Assembly (NCBI RefSeq): GCF_002893625.1
Contig: NZ_PKMZ01000001.1
Coordinates: 372,001 to 436,000, forward strand
From: Mangrovicella endophytica
Lineage (GTDB): Bacteria; Pseudomonadota; Alphaproteobacteria; Rhizobiales; Rhizobiaceae
Reading direction: 5' to 3'
Length of the DNA stretch: 64,000 nucleotides
The notes below the pieces were generated by a model. The model saw only the letters and a program-made list of their open reading frames with translations. It had not been told where the DNA came from and made no database searches. This document shows, piece after piece, positions 20,777 to 29,375 of this stretch. The translations under genes were made by a program, and so were the position numbers. The number at the start of each line of letters is the position of its first letter. The stretch's first letter is position 1.

Positions 20777-22705
20777 ATGGACGACCGCGTCCGCCTTTAC
20801 GGGACCGATGAGCCTCCCGCGGCCGGGCGGCGCCTGAAAGCGGGCGCGCTGACCTGCAATCTGATCGCCGGCAATCTTCGCTCCATCCGCTATGCCGGCA
20901 CGGAGGTAATCCGCGCGGTCGGCTACATCGTGCGCGACCGCGACTGGGGCACCTACGATCCCGATATTGCCGATCTCTCTGTCGACGAGAGCGATGACGG
21001 CTTCACCGTGCGCTATCGCGCATCCTGCGTGTCGCCGGGCGGCGTGCGGCTGGGCTATGCGGCGACCATCAAGGGCGAAGCATCAGGCCGGCTCGTCTTC
21101 GATGTCGCGGCGATGCCCGAAGGCGGCGACTTCGAGACCAACCGCTGCGGCTTCTGCATCCTGCACCCGATCGAGGGCGTCGCCGGCCGGCCGGTCTCGG
21201 TGGAGCACGGCGACGGTACGGTGGAGCAGACCGTCTTCCCCGATCTGATCGAACCCTGGCAGCCCTTCAAGGACATCGCCGCGCTCGGCCACGAGGCAGC
21301 GCCGGGCATCGTCGCGCTCTGCCGCATGGATGGCGACGTCTTCGAGATGGAGGACCAGCGCGCCTGGTCGGACGCCTCCTACAAGACTTATGTGCGCCCG
21401 CTCGCGCGCCCTTGGCCTTACAGCCTGCCGGGCGGCGAGACGAACCGGCAGACGGTGACGCTGGAACTTCAGGGCAGCGGCACGGCCGCACCGGTCTCTG
21501 CACCGGCCGCCACATCAGGTCGAAGCGACGCAGCGGTCGAGATCGGCCTCGGCGCGGCGGCGGGCACGATGCCCGACTTCGGCGTTCTGGTCGCGCCGGA
21601 GGATGCGGCCGCGATCCTTAAGCATCCGCAGCCGCTGCAGCGTTTGGCGCCGCGGCATCTGCTCTTCCACTACGATCCGCTTGCCGGCCACGGTGCGGCG
21701 GAGCTGAAGGCTTTCGCTGCCATTCAGGCGCTCTTGCCGGGCGTGCGGACGATGCTGGAATGTGTCGTCCCGGGCCTCGGTGATCCCGACGAGGAGCTGG
21801 CGGCAGCTGCGGCCGCAGTGCGCTCGGCCGGCCTGCGTCTCGATGCGGTGACGGTCGGACCCTCCGTCGATCGCCAGTCGACGCCACCCGGCAGCCAATG
21901 GCCGGCCTGTCCGCCGCTGGAGACGGTCTATGCGGCCGCCCGCGCGGCCTTTCCGGGTGTCGAGCTTGGCGGCGGCATGTTCAGCTACTTCACCGAGCTG
22001 AACCGCAAGCGTCCGCCGCTGGAGCCGCTCGGCTACGTCACCCACGCGACCTGCCCGATCGTCCATGCGGCGGATGATCAAAGCGTCATGCAGACGCTGG
22101 AAGCGATTCCCTTCATCACCCGCTCGGCGCGGGCGATCATCGGCGACAAGCCCTATCATCTCGGCCCGACCACGGTCGGCATGCGGCAGAACCCCTATGG
22201 TTCGCGCACCATGCCGAACCCGGACGGGCGTCGCATCGCCATGGCCGACGACGATCCGCGCCAACGCGGCCTTTTCGCCGCCGCCTGGCTCGTCGGTTAC
22301 GCGGCGCGGCTCGAGCCGGACGGCCCGCAGTCGTGGACGGGCGCGGCGATGGCGGGACCGCGGGGGCTCTACGCGGGGGAGGCAGCCGTCGTTCCGGCCT
22401 ATCATGTCGCCCGCGCCCTCGCGGCGGCGTCCGGAGCGAACCGGACGAGCGTCACGTCGAGCGACCGACGCCGCATCGACGGCTTCGCCTTTGCACGGGC
22501 GAATGGAGCGACGGAGCTCTGGCTCGCCAACCTGACGGCGGCGCCGGTTGGACTGCGGCTGCCGGACGGCGCCTGGGCGATGAGCCGCCTCGATGTCTCG
22601 ACCTTCGACGCGGCGTCAGCCGGTGACATGCCGGCTGCCGATCCAATTGGCTCGAGGCTGGAGCTGCCGGCTTACGCCGTCGCGCGGATGGAGCAGGCGG
22701 GCTGA
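20777..22705 (+). CDS. apnL: D-apionate lactonase
   Basis: 642 residues, matching the large size known for ApnL. Distinctive segments are AVGYIVRDRDWGTYDP near the N-terminus, RCGFCILHPIEGVAGRPV, VFEMEDQRAWSDASYKTYVRPLARPWPY, and a second half resembling a TIM-barrel with MFSYFTELNRKRPP and ATCPIVHAADDQSVMQTLEAIP. The protein has no signal peptide, so it is cytoplasmic. In the pathway it hydrolyses D-apionolactone to D-apionate. The start ATG is one base past the apsD stop, so the two are translationally coupled; a longer in-frame start inside apsD is rejected. Outside this context the protein would be annotated as hypothetical. Confidence 0.84.
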   Translation: MDDRVRLYGTDEPPAAGRRLKAGALTCNLIAGNLRSIRYAGTEVIRAVGYIVRDRDWGTYDPDIADLSVDESDDGFTVRYRASCVSPGGVRLGYAATIKGEASGRLVFDVAAMPEGGDFETNRCGFCILHPIEGVAGRPVSVEHGDGTVEQTVFPDLIEPWQPFKDIAALGHEAAPGIVALCRMDGDVFEMEDQRAWSDASYKTYVRPLARPWPYSLPGGETNRQTVTLELQGSGTAAPVSAPAATSGRSDAAVEIGLGAAAGTMPDFGVLVAPEDAAAILKHPQPLQRLAPRHLLFHYDPLAGHGAAELKAFAAIQALLPGVRTMLECVVPGLGDPDEELAAAAAAVRSAGLRLDAVTVGPSVDRQSTPPGSQWPACPPLETVYAAARAAFPGVELGGGMFSYFTELNRKRPPLEPLGYVTHATCPIVHAADDQSVMQTLEAIPFITRSARAIIGDKPYHLGPTTVGMRQNPYGSRTMPNPDGRRIAMADDDPRQRGLFAAAWLVGYAARLEPDGPQSWTGAAMAGPRGLYAGEAAVVPAYHVARALAAASGANRTSVTSSDRRRIDGFAFARANGATELWLANLTAAPVGLRLPDGAWAMSRLDVSTFDAASAGDMPAADPIGSRLELPAYAVARMEQAG

Positions 22706-22728
22706 TGTCTGCCGGCGGCTTTGATGCT

Positions 22729-23454
22729 CTAGCCGGCCTGGTGCACGTAGAGCGCGGCGGAGCGGGCGAGATGCCGTTCCATCGCCTGCTCGGCCGCCAC
22801 CGGATCGCCGCTCTCGATTGCCCCGACGATCTCGCCATGCTCGGCAAGGGTCAGCTTCTCCTTGCCGCTCCAGATCAGGAGGTCGGTATGGTACTGCTTC
22901 AGCCAGCCGAGCATCGCTTCGGACACGGCCTCGAAGATCGGGTTGCCGGAAATCGCGGCGATGCGGGTGTGGAAGCGCATGTCGGCAGCGATGAAGGCCT
23001 CGGCATTGCCGAGCGCCTCGCGCTGCAGGGCGACGAGATCCCACAGAGCTTGGAGGTCGGCGGCCGTCGCGCGTTCGGCGGCCTGGCGGATGATGCCGCG
23101 TTCGAAGAAGGCGCGGGCGTCCTTGAGGTGGCTGAGCGCGTCGGGGGAGGTCGAGAGCATGATCTCGGCGACCGTATCGACCTGGCCGATCAGCGAGCGC
23201 GGCGACAGCTGCAACACCTTGGCACGCTCGCCATGGGTGATGGTCAAGAGCCCGATGTTGCTGAGCGCCTGCATCGCCTCTCGGATAGCCGGGCGGCCGA
23301 CGCCAAACTGCTCCATCAGCTCGCGCTCGGACGGCATCTGGTCGCCCGGCTTCAGCTCGCCGAGGGTGATCATCGCCTTCAGCCGGTCGAAGACTTCGGT
23401 GGACAATTTGCGTCGGATGATGGGCTGGGACGGCAGCGGCACGGGCGATCTCAC
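22729..23454 (-). CDS. FadR-subfamily GntR transcriptional regulator of the apiose locus
   Basis: 241 residues from the GTG at 23454. The winged helix reads RRKLSTEVFDRLKAMITLGELKPGDQMPSERELMEQFGVGRPAIREAMQALSNIGLLTITHG, a standard GntR DNA-binding domain. The C-terminal FCD domain carries the metal/ligand residues spread over DMRFHTRIAAISGNPIFEAV, LAEHGEIVGAI and AMERHLARS. Such regulators usually bind a sugar acid or a phosphorylated intermediate and release DNA. The gene is convergent to apnL and divergent from oiaX, with a palindrome (23512-23526) between the two starts. A GTG at 23511 would abut that palindrome, so the shorter start is preferred, but neither has a strong ribosome site. 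Confidence 0.88.
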   Translation of the reverse strand: MRSPVPLPSQPIIRRKLSTEVFDRLKAMITLGELKPGDQMPSERELMEQFGVGRPAIREAMQALSNIGLLTITHGERAKVLQLSPRSLIGQVDTVAEIMLSTSPDALSHLKDARAFFERGIIRQAAERATAADLQALWDLVALQREALGNAEAFIAADMRFHTRIAAISGNPIFEAVSEAMLGWLKQYHTDLLIWSGKEKLTLAEHGEIVGAIESGDPVAAEQAMERHLARSAALYVHQAG

Positions 23455-23511
23455 AAGCAAGCAGGCGGCACGATAGAGCCGGCTGCCGCCGTTGTCATCA
23501 CAGTTCACCAC

Positions 23512-23526
23512 GTATACTGATTATAC
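23512..23526. promoter_or_regulatory. GTATA-N5-TATAC palindrome, probable operator of the FadR-type regulator
   Basis: GTATA (23512-23516), CTGAT, TATAC (23522-23526) is a perfect inverted repeat and continues into CAGTTG. TGGTATA/TATACCA half-sites are typical for FadR-subfamily regulators of sugar-acid genes such as UxuR/ExuR and NanR. It lies between the regulator gene and oiaX, about 40 bases from the oiaX start. The adjoining ATACCAGTTG recurs upstream of the transporter at 14346. Confidence 0.62.
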
Positions 23527-23565
23527 CAGTTGGGAGGCGGGACTGCTTCCAGAGCGGACGTCACC

Positions 23566-24840
23566 ATGGCCGAAAGCATCATCGTTACATATCGGCTTGA
23601 GACAGCCGGCGATCCCGAAAAGGTTGCCGTGAAGATCGCCAGCGACCAGTCCACAGGGACCTTCGTCGCGCTCCCCGGCGAGACGCCCGAGCTGAAGGCG
23701 CGCGTGGCCGCGCAGGTCCTGGCGGTGCGTCCGCTCCCCTCCGTCGACGAGCCCGGCTTCGGCCGCTCGCATCCCGGATTAGCAGAGATCTCCACCTTCC
23801 GCCGCGCCGAAGCGGATATCGCCTTTCCCGTCGAGGCGGTCGGCACCGATCTCGCCGCACTGATGACGATCGCCATCGGCGGCGTCTACTCGATCAAGGA
23901 GTTCAGCGGTATCCGCGTCACCCGCTTGAAGCTCCCGGCCTCCTTCGCCGGCGCCCATCCGGGCCCGCAGTTCGGCATCGAGGGCTCGCGCCGCCTTTCT
24001 GGCGTTTACGACCGACCGATCATCGGCACCATCGTCAAGCCGGCGCTCGGCCTGCGCCCGCATGAGACCGCCGCCATGGTCAAGGAACTGGTGGAGGCCG
24101 GCGTCGACTTCATCAAGGACGACGAAAAGCTGATGAGCCCGGCCTATTCGAGCCTGGAGGACCGGGTGAGGGCGATCATGCCGATCATCCTCGATGCCGA
24201 GCAGCGGACGGGTCGCAAGGTGATGTACGCCTTCGGCATCTCCGCGGCCGATCCGGACACGATGCTGCGCAACCACGACATCGTGGCCGATGCCGGCGGC
24301 AATGCCGCTGTCATCAACATCAATTCCGTCGGCATGGGCGGACTCGCCTTTCTGCGCAAGCGCTCGCGCCTGGCGCTCCATGCCCATCGCAACGGCTGGG
24401 ACATCCTCACCCGCAACGCCGCGCTTGGGATGGACTTTTCCGTCTACGAGATGTTCTGGCGCCTGCTCGGCATCGACCAGTTCCAGATCAACGGCATCCG
24501 CGCCAAATACTGGGAGCCGGACGAGTCCTTCGTCCGCTCCTTCCATGCGCTGCAAAGGCCGATCTTTTCGGACAGCGACCGGCCGCTGCCGGTGGTCTGC
24601 TCCGGCCAATGGGGCGGGCAGGCGCCCGACACCTATGCAGCGACCGGCGGCTCGATCGACCACCTCTATCTCTGCGGCGGCGGCGTCGTCAGCCATCCGG
24701 ATGGCCCGGCCGCCGGGGTGAGGGCGGTGCGCCAGGCTTGGGACGCGGCGGTCGCCGGTATCGCGCTCGACGACTATGCCCGCGACCACCCCGAGCTTGC
24801 CCGCTCCATCGAGACGTTCGGCGGCGGCGAAGGCGCATGA
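23566..24840 (+). CDS. oiaX: RuBisCO-like protein OiaX (3-oxo-isoapionate-4-phosphate transcarboxylase/hydrolase or decarboxylase)
   Basis: 424 residues, RuBisCO large-subunit family. The active-site segment GTIVKPALGLRPHETAAMV and the metal-binding motif VDFIKDDEKL are intact: K184 (equivalent to the carbamylated Lys201 of plant RuBisCO), D186 and E187. The C-terminal phosphate-binding segment (YLCGGGVVSHPDG) is present. The position next to OiaK, with ApsD, ApnL and ApnO across the regulator, identifies it as the apiose RLP rather than photosynthetic RuBisCO or the methionine-salvage enolase. Two activities are described for such RLPs: split to 3-phosphoglycerate plus glycolate, or decarboxylation to L-erythrulose phosphate. 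No erythrulose-phosphate isomerase genes are here, which favours the former. The ATG at 23566 is chosen because the chain then starts MAESIIVTYRL as the family does. Confidence 0.86.
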   Translation: MAESIIVTYRLETAGDPEKVAVKIASDQSTGTFVALPGETPELKARVAAQVLAVRPLPSVDEPGFGRSHPGLAEISTFRRAEADIAFPVEAVGTDLAALMTIAIGGVYSIKEFSGIRVTRLKLPASFAGAHPGPQFGIEGSRRLSGVYDRPIIGTIVKPALGLRPHETAAMVKELVEAGVDFIKDDEKLMSPAYSSLEDRVRAIMPIILDAEQRTGRKVMYAFGISAADPDTMLRNHDIVADAGGNAAVININSVGMGGLAFLRKRSRLALHAHRNGWDILTRNAALGMDFSVYEMFWRLLGIDQFQINGIRAKYWEPDESFVRSFHALQRPIFSDSDRPLPVVCSGQWGGQAPDTYAATGGSIDHLYLCGGGVVSHPDGPAAGVRAVRQAWDAAVAGIALDDYARDHPELARSIETFGGGEGA

Positions 24841-24883
24841 ACGCCGAACGTCGCCCGGGCACTGGATCAGACAGAGACCTTAG

Positions 24884-26200
24884 ATGAGCGACACCCTTCT
24901 CCTCGCCTACTACGGCGACGATCTCACCGGCTCGACCGACGTCATGGAAGCGCTGTCGCTGCGCGGCGTGCCGACCGTCCTGTTCACGCAGGTGCCGACG
25001 CTTCAGCAGCGCGACCGCTTCCGCGGCATGCGCGCGATCGGCATCGCGGGCACCAGCCGCAGCGAGACGCCAGCTTGGATGGAGACGGAACTGGCGCCGG
25101 TCTTCGCCTGGCTGGCGGCCCAGGAGGCCGCGTTCTGCCACTACAAGGTCTGCTCGACCTTCGATTCCAGTGCAACCGTCGGTTCCATTGGCAAGGCCAT
25201 GGAGCTCGGCCGCGCCGCCTTCGGTGATGCGCCGGTGCCGATCGTCGTCGGCGCCCCGCAGCTGAAGCGCTATACGCTGTGCGGTAACCTCTTCGCCGCC
25301 TTCCGCGGCGAGACCTTCCGCATCGATCGTCATCCCGTGATGAGCCGCCACCCGGTGACGCCGATGCACGAAGCGGACCTGCGCCTGCATCTGGCCGAGC
25401 AGACCGATCTTCCGATCGCGCTGGTCGACCTGCCGTCCCTGCAGGGGCAGGATCCGGACGCTGCGGTGGATGTGGCTCTCGCCACGGGCGCCGGCGGTAT
25501 CCTGATCGACGTCGCCGACCTCGCCAGCCAGGCTGAGGCCGGGCGCCAGCTGCAGCGGCTGCGGGCGAAAGGAAGCCGCTTCGTCGTCGGCTCCTCCGGC
25601 GTCGAATACGCGCTGGCCGAGACCCGGGGGCTGGAGCCCGCGACGTTCCAGCCGGTGCAGGCGGAGGATCGCATTGCCGTCGTTTCCGGCAGCTGCTCGC
25701 CGACCACCGAGCGGCAGATCCGCTTCGCCACCGCGAACGGCTTCACCGCCATTCCGCTCGATCCACGCATTCTCGTCGACGGCGACGAGGCGGCGGTCGA
25801 GACCGTGCTGCGGCGCGCGGAAAGCGAACTCGCCGATGGACGCAGCGTCATCCTCCACACCGCCATGGGACCGGAGACCGATCTCGGGGCCGAGCTCGAC
25901 GACAAGCCCGGCGCGCGCCACGCCATCGGGCGCGGTCTCGGCCGCCTGCAGGCGCGGATGGTGCGGCAGGCGAGTCTGAAGCGTGCGGTGGTCGCCGGGG
26001 GCGATACGTCCAGCCACGCTCTGCGCGAGCTCGGCATCTATGCGCTGACGATCCGCCAGCCCTTCAGCCAGACGCCGGGCTCGCCGCTGGCGCTTGCCCA
26101 TAGCGACGATCCGGCTTTCGACGGGCTGGAGATCGCCTTCAAGGGCGGGCAGGTCGGCAACGAGGACTATTTCCTGCGCATTCGCGACCCGCAGGGCTGA
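24884..26200 (+). CDS. oiaK: 3-oxo-isoapionate kinase (DUF1537 four-carbon acid sugar kinase family)
   Basis: 438 residues. N-terminal substrate domain LLAYYGDDLTGSTDVMEAL with the DDxTG motif of the family, KVCSTFDSSATVGSIGKAMELG, and RHPVMSRHPVTPMHEADLRLHL. The C-terminal nucleotide-binding domain carries VVSGSCSPTTERQI and AVVAGGDTSSHALRELGI (GGDTS). The family phosphorylates acid sugars using ATP. Its place 43 bases after oiaX identifies the substrate as 3-oxo-isoapionate, giving the 4-phosphate that OiaX uses. A paralogue (otnK, 26889-28160) lies on the opposite strand; the two differ in sequence throughout and are not a recent duplication. Confidence 0.86.
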   Translation: MSDTLLLAYYGDDLTGSTDVMEALSLRGVPTVLFTQVPTLQQRDRFRGMRAIGIAGTSRSETPAWMETELAPVFAWLAAQEAAFCHYKVCSTFDSSATVGSIGKAMELGRAAFGDAPVPIVVGAPQLKRYTLCGNLFAAFRGETFRIDRHPVMSRHPVTPMHEADLRLHLAEQTDLPIALVDLPSLQGQDPDAAVDVALATGAGGILIDVADLASQAEAGRQLQRLRAKGSRFVVGSSGVEYALAETRGLEPATFQPVQAEDRIAVVSGSCSPTTERQIRFATANGFTAIPLDPRILVDGDEAAVETVLRRAESELADGRSVILHTAMGPETDLGAELDDKPGARHAIGRGLGRLQARMVRQASLKRAVVAGGDTSSHALRELGIYALTIRQPFSQTPGSPLALAHSDDPAFDGLEIAFKGGQVGNEDYFLRIRDPQG

Positions 26201-26236
26201 GCCCGTCCGGATCGGGCGGTCAGGCGCGCCGGCGCC

Positions 26237-26887
26237 TCACCACTCGGCGCCGAAATGCTGGCGCAAATCCTCGATCTGCGGCTCGTCCAGCGTGCGGCAG
26301 GCATGGCCTTTAAGGTCGAGGAACAGCCGCGCCGTCGCCTCCAGCTCCTCCACGGCGTAAACGGCGGCTTCCAGCGAGTCGCCGGAGACGACAGGCCCGT
26401 GATTGGCGAGCAGCACCGCCGCATGCGTCGTGGCAAGGTCGCTGATCGCGGCAGCAACGCGCGGATCGCCCGGCCGGAAATAGGGCACCAGAGGCAGCCG
26501 CCCGACGCGCATCACCGAATAGGGGGTGATCGGCGGGAGCACGCTGGCCGGATCGACATCGCGCAGCACCGATACCGCTACCGAATAGTGCGAATGAAGG
26601 TGGACGATCGCCCGCGCCTGCCCGCGCACCTCGTAGATCGCCCGGTGCAGCGGGATTTCCTTGGTCGGCTTGTCGCCGGAGACGAGCGTCCCGTCCGCAG
26701 CCAGCCGCGAGATCCGCGCCGGATCGAGCCGGCCGAGCGAGGCGTTGGTCGGCGTCATCAGCCAGCCGCCGTCGGATAGCGCCACGCTGATATTGCCGCT
26801 GGAGCCGGCCGTCAGCCCGCGGTCGAACAGCGAGCGCCCGAGCGCCGTGATCTCCTCGCGCAGGCGCGATTCCTCGCTCAGCGCCAT
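26237..26887 (-). CDS. otnC: 3-oxo-tetronate 4-phosphate decarboxylase-like class II aldolase
   Basis: 216 residues, class II aldolase/adducin fold. Landmarks are GLTAGSSGNISV, WLMTPTNASLGRL, the acidic TKEIPLHRAIYEVRG, the zinc pair IVHLHSHYSVAVSVL and the third histidine in LLANHGPVVSG. These match OtnC, which decarboxylates 3-oxo-tetronate 4-phosphate to dihydroxyacetone phosphate or its C3 equivalents in acid-sugar pathways. It follows the kinase gene otnK with one base between stop and start, forming a two-gene operon. Class II aldolases are hard to tell apart, so a fuculose-phosphate-type activity remains possible; the partner kinase makes OtnC the better choice. Confidence 0.8.
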   Translation of the reverse strand: MALSEESRLREEITALGRSLFDRGLTAGSSGNISVALSDGGWLMTPTNASLGRLDPARISRLAADGTLVSGDKPTKEIPLHRAIYEVRGQARAIVHLHSHYSVAVSVLRDVDPASVLPPITPYSVMRVGRLPLVPYFRPGDPRVAAAISDLATTHAAVLLANHGPVVSGDSLEAAVYAVEELEATARLFLDLKGHACRTLDEPQIEDLRQHFGAEW

Positions 26888-26888
26888 C

Positions 26889-28160
26889 TCAGGCGACCCC
26901 GGCGATGCGCAGTGCCTTGTCGAAGAAGTCCGGCGCGCCGAAGTTGCCGGACTTCAGTGCCAGCGCGACGGTGCTGCCGTCGGCCGCCGGCGCGGTCGTC
27001 CAGGGCACACCCGGATCGATCGGTGCGCCGATCCTGAGGCTGGAGACGCCGAGCGCCGAGACGACCGCGCCGGACGTCTCGCCGCCCGCGACAACGAAGT
27101 TGCGCACGCCCTTGTCGAGGAGCCGCTGGGCGATCGTGGCGAGCGCCTTTTCAACCAGCGCGCCGCTTTGCTCCTGTCCGAGCTGTGCCTGGGCGTTCGC
27201 TACGCCCTCCGGCGTGTCGGTGGCGTAGATGAGAACGGGCTGCGAGGCGCCGTCGAAGCAGGCAAGCGCCTCCTCCACGACCGGGGCGCCGGAGGCCAGC
27301 GCCTGCGGCTCCAGACGGTAGGCCGGGCGGCCGGCACCGAGCCAGCGCGCCACCTGGCCGTTTGTCGCCTGCGAGCAGCTTCCGGAGAGAACGACACCGA
27401 TGCCGCCGGGGAAGGCGAGCGCCGCCGCATCGTCGCGGTTGGCGAGAAGGCCGGCGTCGCGATAGGCGGCGGGCAGGCCGAGCGCCAGGCCGGAGCCGCC
27501 GGTGAGGAGAGGGCGATCGCTCAAGGCAGTGCCGAGCGTGCGCAGGTCCGCATCATCGGTCGCGTCGGCGATGGCGAAGGCCGTGCCGGCGGCTTCCAGC
27601 GCCGCAGCGCGGCTGCGGACGGCGTCCGCGCCGGCGCGCACGCTGCGATAGTCGATGAGGCCGACGCCGCGGCTGGTCTGGCGGGACAGGACGCGGACGA
27701 GATCGGGATCGTGCATCGGCGTCACCGGATGGTGGCGCATGCCGGATTCGCTGAGCAGCCGGTCGCCGACGAAGAGGTGACCGAAGAAGACGGTGCGGCC
27801 GTTCTCCGGAAAGGCCGGGCAGGCGATGGTGAAGCGTGTTCCAAGCGCGTCCATCAGCGCTTCGGCCACGGGTCCGATATTGCCCTTGTCGGTGGAATCG
27901 AAGGTCGAGCAGTATTTGAAGAAGAAGCGCTGGCAGCCCGCGGCGCGCAGCGCCTCCAGCGCGGCGAGCGACTGCGCGACGGCGTCATCGACCGGATTGC
28001 TGCGGCTCTTCAGCGCTACCACCACCGCATCGGCATCGGGCGCGATCGTGCCGTTCGGCACGCCGATCACCTGCTGTGTGCGCATGCCCCCGGCAACGAG
28101 AGTGGAGGCGAGGTCGGTCGCTCCGGTGAAATCGTCGGCGATGCATCCGAGAAGTGGCAC
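26889..28160 (-). CDS. otnK: 3-oxo-tetronate kinase (DUF1537 family)
   Basis: 423 residues. The N-terminus LLGCIADDFTGATDLASTLVAGGMRTQQVIGVP carries the DDFTGATD motif of OtnK. Further landmarks are FFFKYCSTFDSTDKGNIGPVAEAL, FVGDRLLSESGMRHHPVTPMHDPDLVRVLSRQT, VVLSGSCSQATNGQVARW and FVVAGGETSGAVVSALGV. OtnK phosphorylates 3-oxo-tetronate made from L-threonate or D-erythronate. The dehydrogenase (LtnD/DtnD) and isomerase (OtnI) that normally accompany it are missing from this window. The pair may use a substrate produced elsewhere, or one formed in the neighbouring apiose pathway; that link is inference. Confidence 0.84.
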   Translation of the reverse strand: MPLLGCIADDFTGATDLASTLVAGGMRTQQVIGVPNGTIAPDADAVVVALKSRSNPVDDAVAQSLAALEALRAAGCQRFFFKYCSTFDSTDKGNIGPVAEALMDALGTRFTIACPAFPENGRTVFFGHLFVGDRLLSESGMRHHPVTPMHDPDLVRVLSRQTSRGVGLIDYRSVRAGADAVRSRAAALEAAGTAFAIADATDDADLRTLGTALSDRPLLTGGSGLALGLPAAYRDAGLLANRDDAAALAFPGGIGVVLSGSCSQATNGQVARWLGAGRPAYRLEPQALASGAPVVEEALACFDGASQPVLIYATDTPEGVANAQAQLGQEQSGALVEKALATIAQRLLDKGVRNFVVAGGETSGAVVSALGVSSLRIGAPIDPGVPWTTAPAADGSTVALALKSGNFGAPDFFDKALRIAGVA

Positions 28161-28442
28161 TGCGCTTGTCCTTTTGTCACGGCCGGCCGGTCATGCCGGT
28201 GCGTCCGTTTAGCATCGAAAGGACGTCTGTCAGAGATTTTTGCGACGCGGCGCCTGATGAGCTCCACGGCGCCGTCGGCCCCGACATTCGGGGCCGTATG
28301 GTCGGCAGCCGGACTACGCCGGCGATCGGGCATGCCATTCGAATGGCCTTACCCTGCCACCGCATCGGCAGAAAAGGATCAGGGCTTGCGCCTCGCAGTT
28401 CAGGGGATAGCGGACAGGCCGGAGCCGCAGCCGGGCGTGAGC

Positions 28443-28910
28443 CTATGGAACGGAGGTCGAGGACGCGCCCGCACCCTGGCCGCGGCGCTGGATCTCCGTC
28501 AGCGTCGCCGGGTCGGGATCGCCGTCATAATAGCGGTCGAGCGCGGTGCGGAACACCGTGCCGTCCGCGCCGGCGGCTTCGGAAAACAGCGTCATGCTGG
28601 AGCGGAATTTGAGATCGTCCGGCGAGCCGAAGATGTCGAGCGCCGAGCGGCCGCCGACAGCATTGACGAGCTCGGTGGCCTCGCGAAGCCTCGGGCCGAG
28701 GACTGGATGGGCGAGATAAGCCCGCGCCTCCGCCAGCGATTCGATCGCGAAGTGGCGCGATGTCGGGCTGCGGCCGAGCCCGACGAATTGCGGGAAGACG
28801 AACCACATCCAGTGGCTGGCCTTGCGGCCGCGCCGCAGCTCGGCGAGCACCGATGCGAAGACTGGCTCCTGCGCCTCCACGAAACGGCGGAGGTTGAAGG
28901 GATCGTCCAT
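28443..28910 (-). CDS. DUF1810 family protein
   Basis: 155 residues. Starts MDDPFNLRRFVEAQEPVFASVLAELRRGRKASHWMWFVFPQFVGLG, and continues with RHFAIESLAEARAYLAHPVLGPRLREATELV and GSPDDLKFRSSMTLF, the conserved core of DUF1810. The family is cytoplasmic and of unknown function. The ATG is chosen because the family starts there; the frame is open further upstream but shows no homologous features. A GGAG-type site lies 8-9 bases before it. It appears monocistronic, with tRNA-Ser next to it. Confidence 0.9.
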   Translation of the reverse strand: MDDPFNLRRFVEAQEPVFASVLAELRRGRKASHWMWFVFPQFVGLGRSPTSRHFAIESLAEARAYLAHPVLGPRLREATELVNAVGGRSALDIFGSPDDLKFRSSMTLFSEAAGADGTVFRTALDRYYDGDPDPATLTEIQRRGQGAGASSTSVP

Positions 28911-29247
28911 GATGTCGGCTCCGTGGCTGAGGGGCGGCTCGAACGCGAAGTGGAAGTCATCGCACGCCTCCTTCCAACGCGGCGGTCGCGGCGAAGTTCG
29001 CTGCTGCAGAGCTATCGAGTTGATGATGATGAGCGACTTCGCAGCGCCGAACGCTGCTCGAGTCGCCATTCTTGGCGCCTCAGCCTCGTCACGGAGGCTG
29101 CCGGAGGCGGATCGTCGCTGATCCTGCTGCGGTAGGAATGCCCGCCTGCTGATGCCTGTGACGCGTCTCTCACCCATGCCGTAGTTACGGCTGCGGATCG
29201 GGGCGACGGTCTGATGTCTCGATTATGTCGGGAGATCAAAGATTCGG
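28911..29247. other. Gene-free stretch between the DUF1810 gene and tRNA-Ser
   Basis: 337 bases. Upstream (promoter) region of the DUF1810 gene and the 3' flank of the tRNA gene, both on the minus strand. I see no credible coding frame, terminator or repeat in it. Confidence 0.5.
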
Positions 29248-29338
29248 TGGCGGAGAGGATGGGATTCGAACCCACGATACGCTTTTGACGTATACTCCCT
29301 TAGCAGGGGAGCGCCTTCGACCACTCGGCCACCTCTCC
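29248..29338 (-). tRNA. tRNA-Ser (anticodon GCU)
   Basis: Read on the minus strand it starts GGAGAGGTGGCCGAGTGG, has the anticodon arm CTCCC-CTGCTAA-GGGAG with anticodon GCT, a long class II variable arm (TATACGTC with GCGTATCG region), the T-arm GTGGGTTCGAATCCCAT, and acceptor CCTCTCC plus discriminator G and an encoded CCA (29250-29248). All arms pair. The long variable arm is expected for serine. It decodes AGC/AGU. Confidence 0.96.
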
Positions 29339-29347
29339 GGTGCGCCT

Positions 29348-29375
29348 CTCGTACCAGATGATCCCCATATTTCAA
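29348..29375 (-). promoter_or_regulatory. Possible promoter of tRNA-Ser
   Basis: On the minus strand TTGAAA (29375-29370) and TACGAG (29353-29348) are separated by 16 bases and lie just upstream of the tRNA 5' end at 29338. The -10 element is a poor match, so this is tentative. Confidence 0.3.

Noticed and set aside
22705-23520. 271-codon plus-strand frame over the GntR regulator
   Set aside because: Antisense to a clear GntR protein with intact helix-turn-helix and FCD domains.
23779-24789. 336-codon minus-strand frame over oiaX
   Set aside because: Antisense shadow of the RuBisCO-like gene; no recognisable domain.
28154-28612. 152-codon plus-strand frame between otnK and the DUF1810 gene
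   Set aside because: Starts inside otnK, overlaps the 3' end of the DUF1810 gene antisense, and has Arg/Gly/Pro shadow composition with no ribosome site.
29248-29338. tRNA-Ser as an integration site for a genomic island
   Set aside because: Flanks carry no integrase, no direct repeat of the tRNA 3' end and no composition break.
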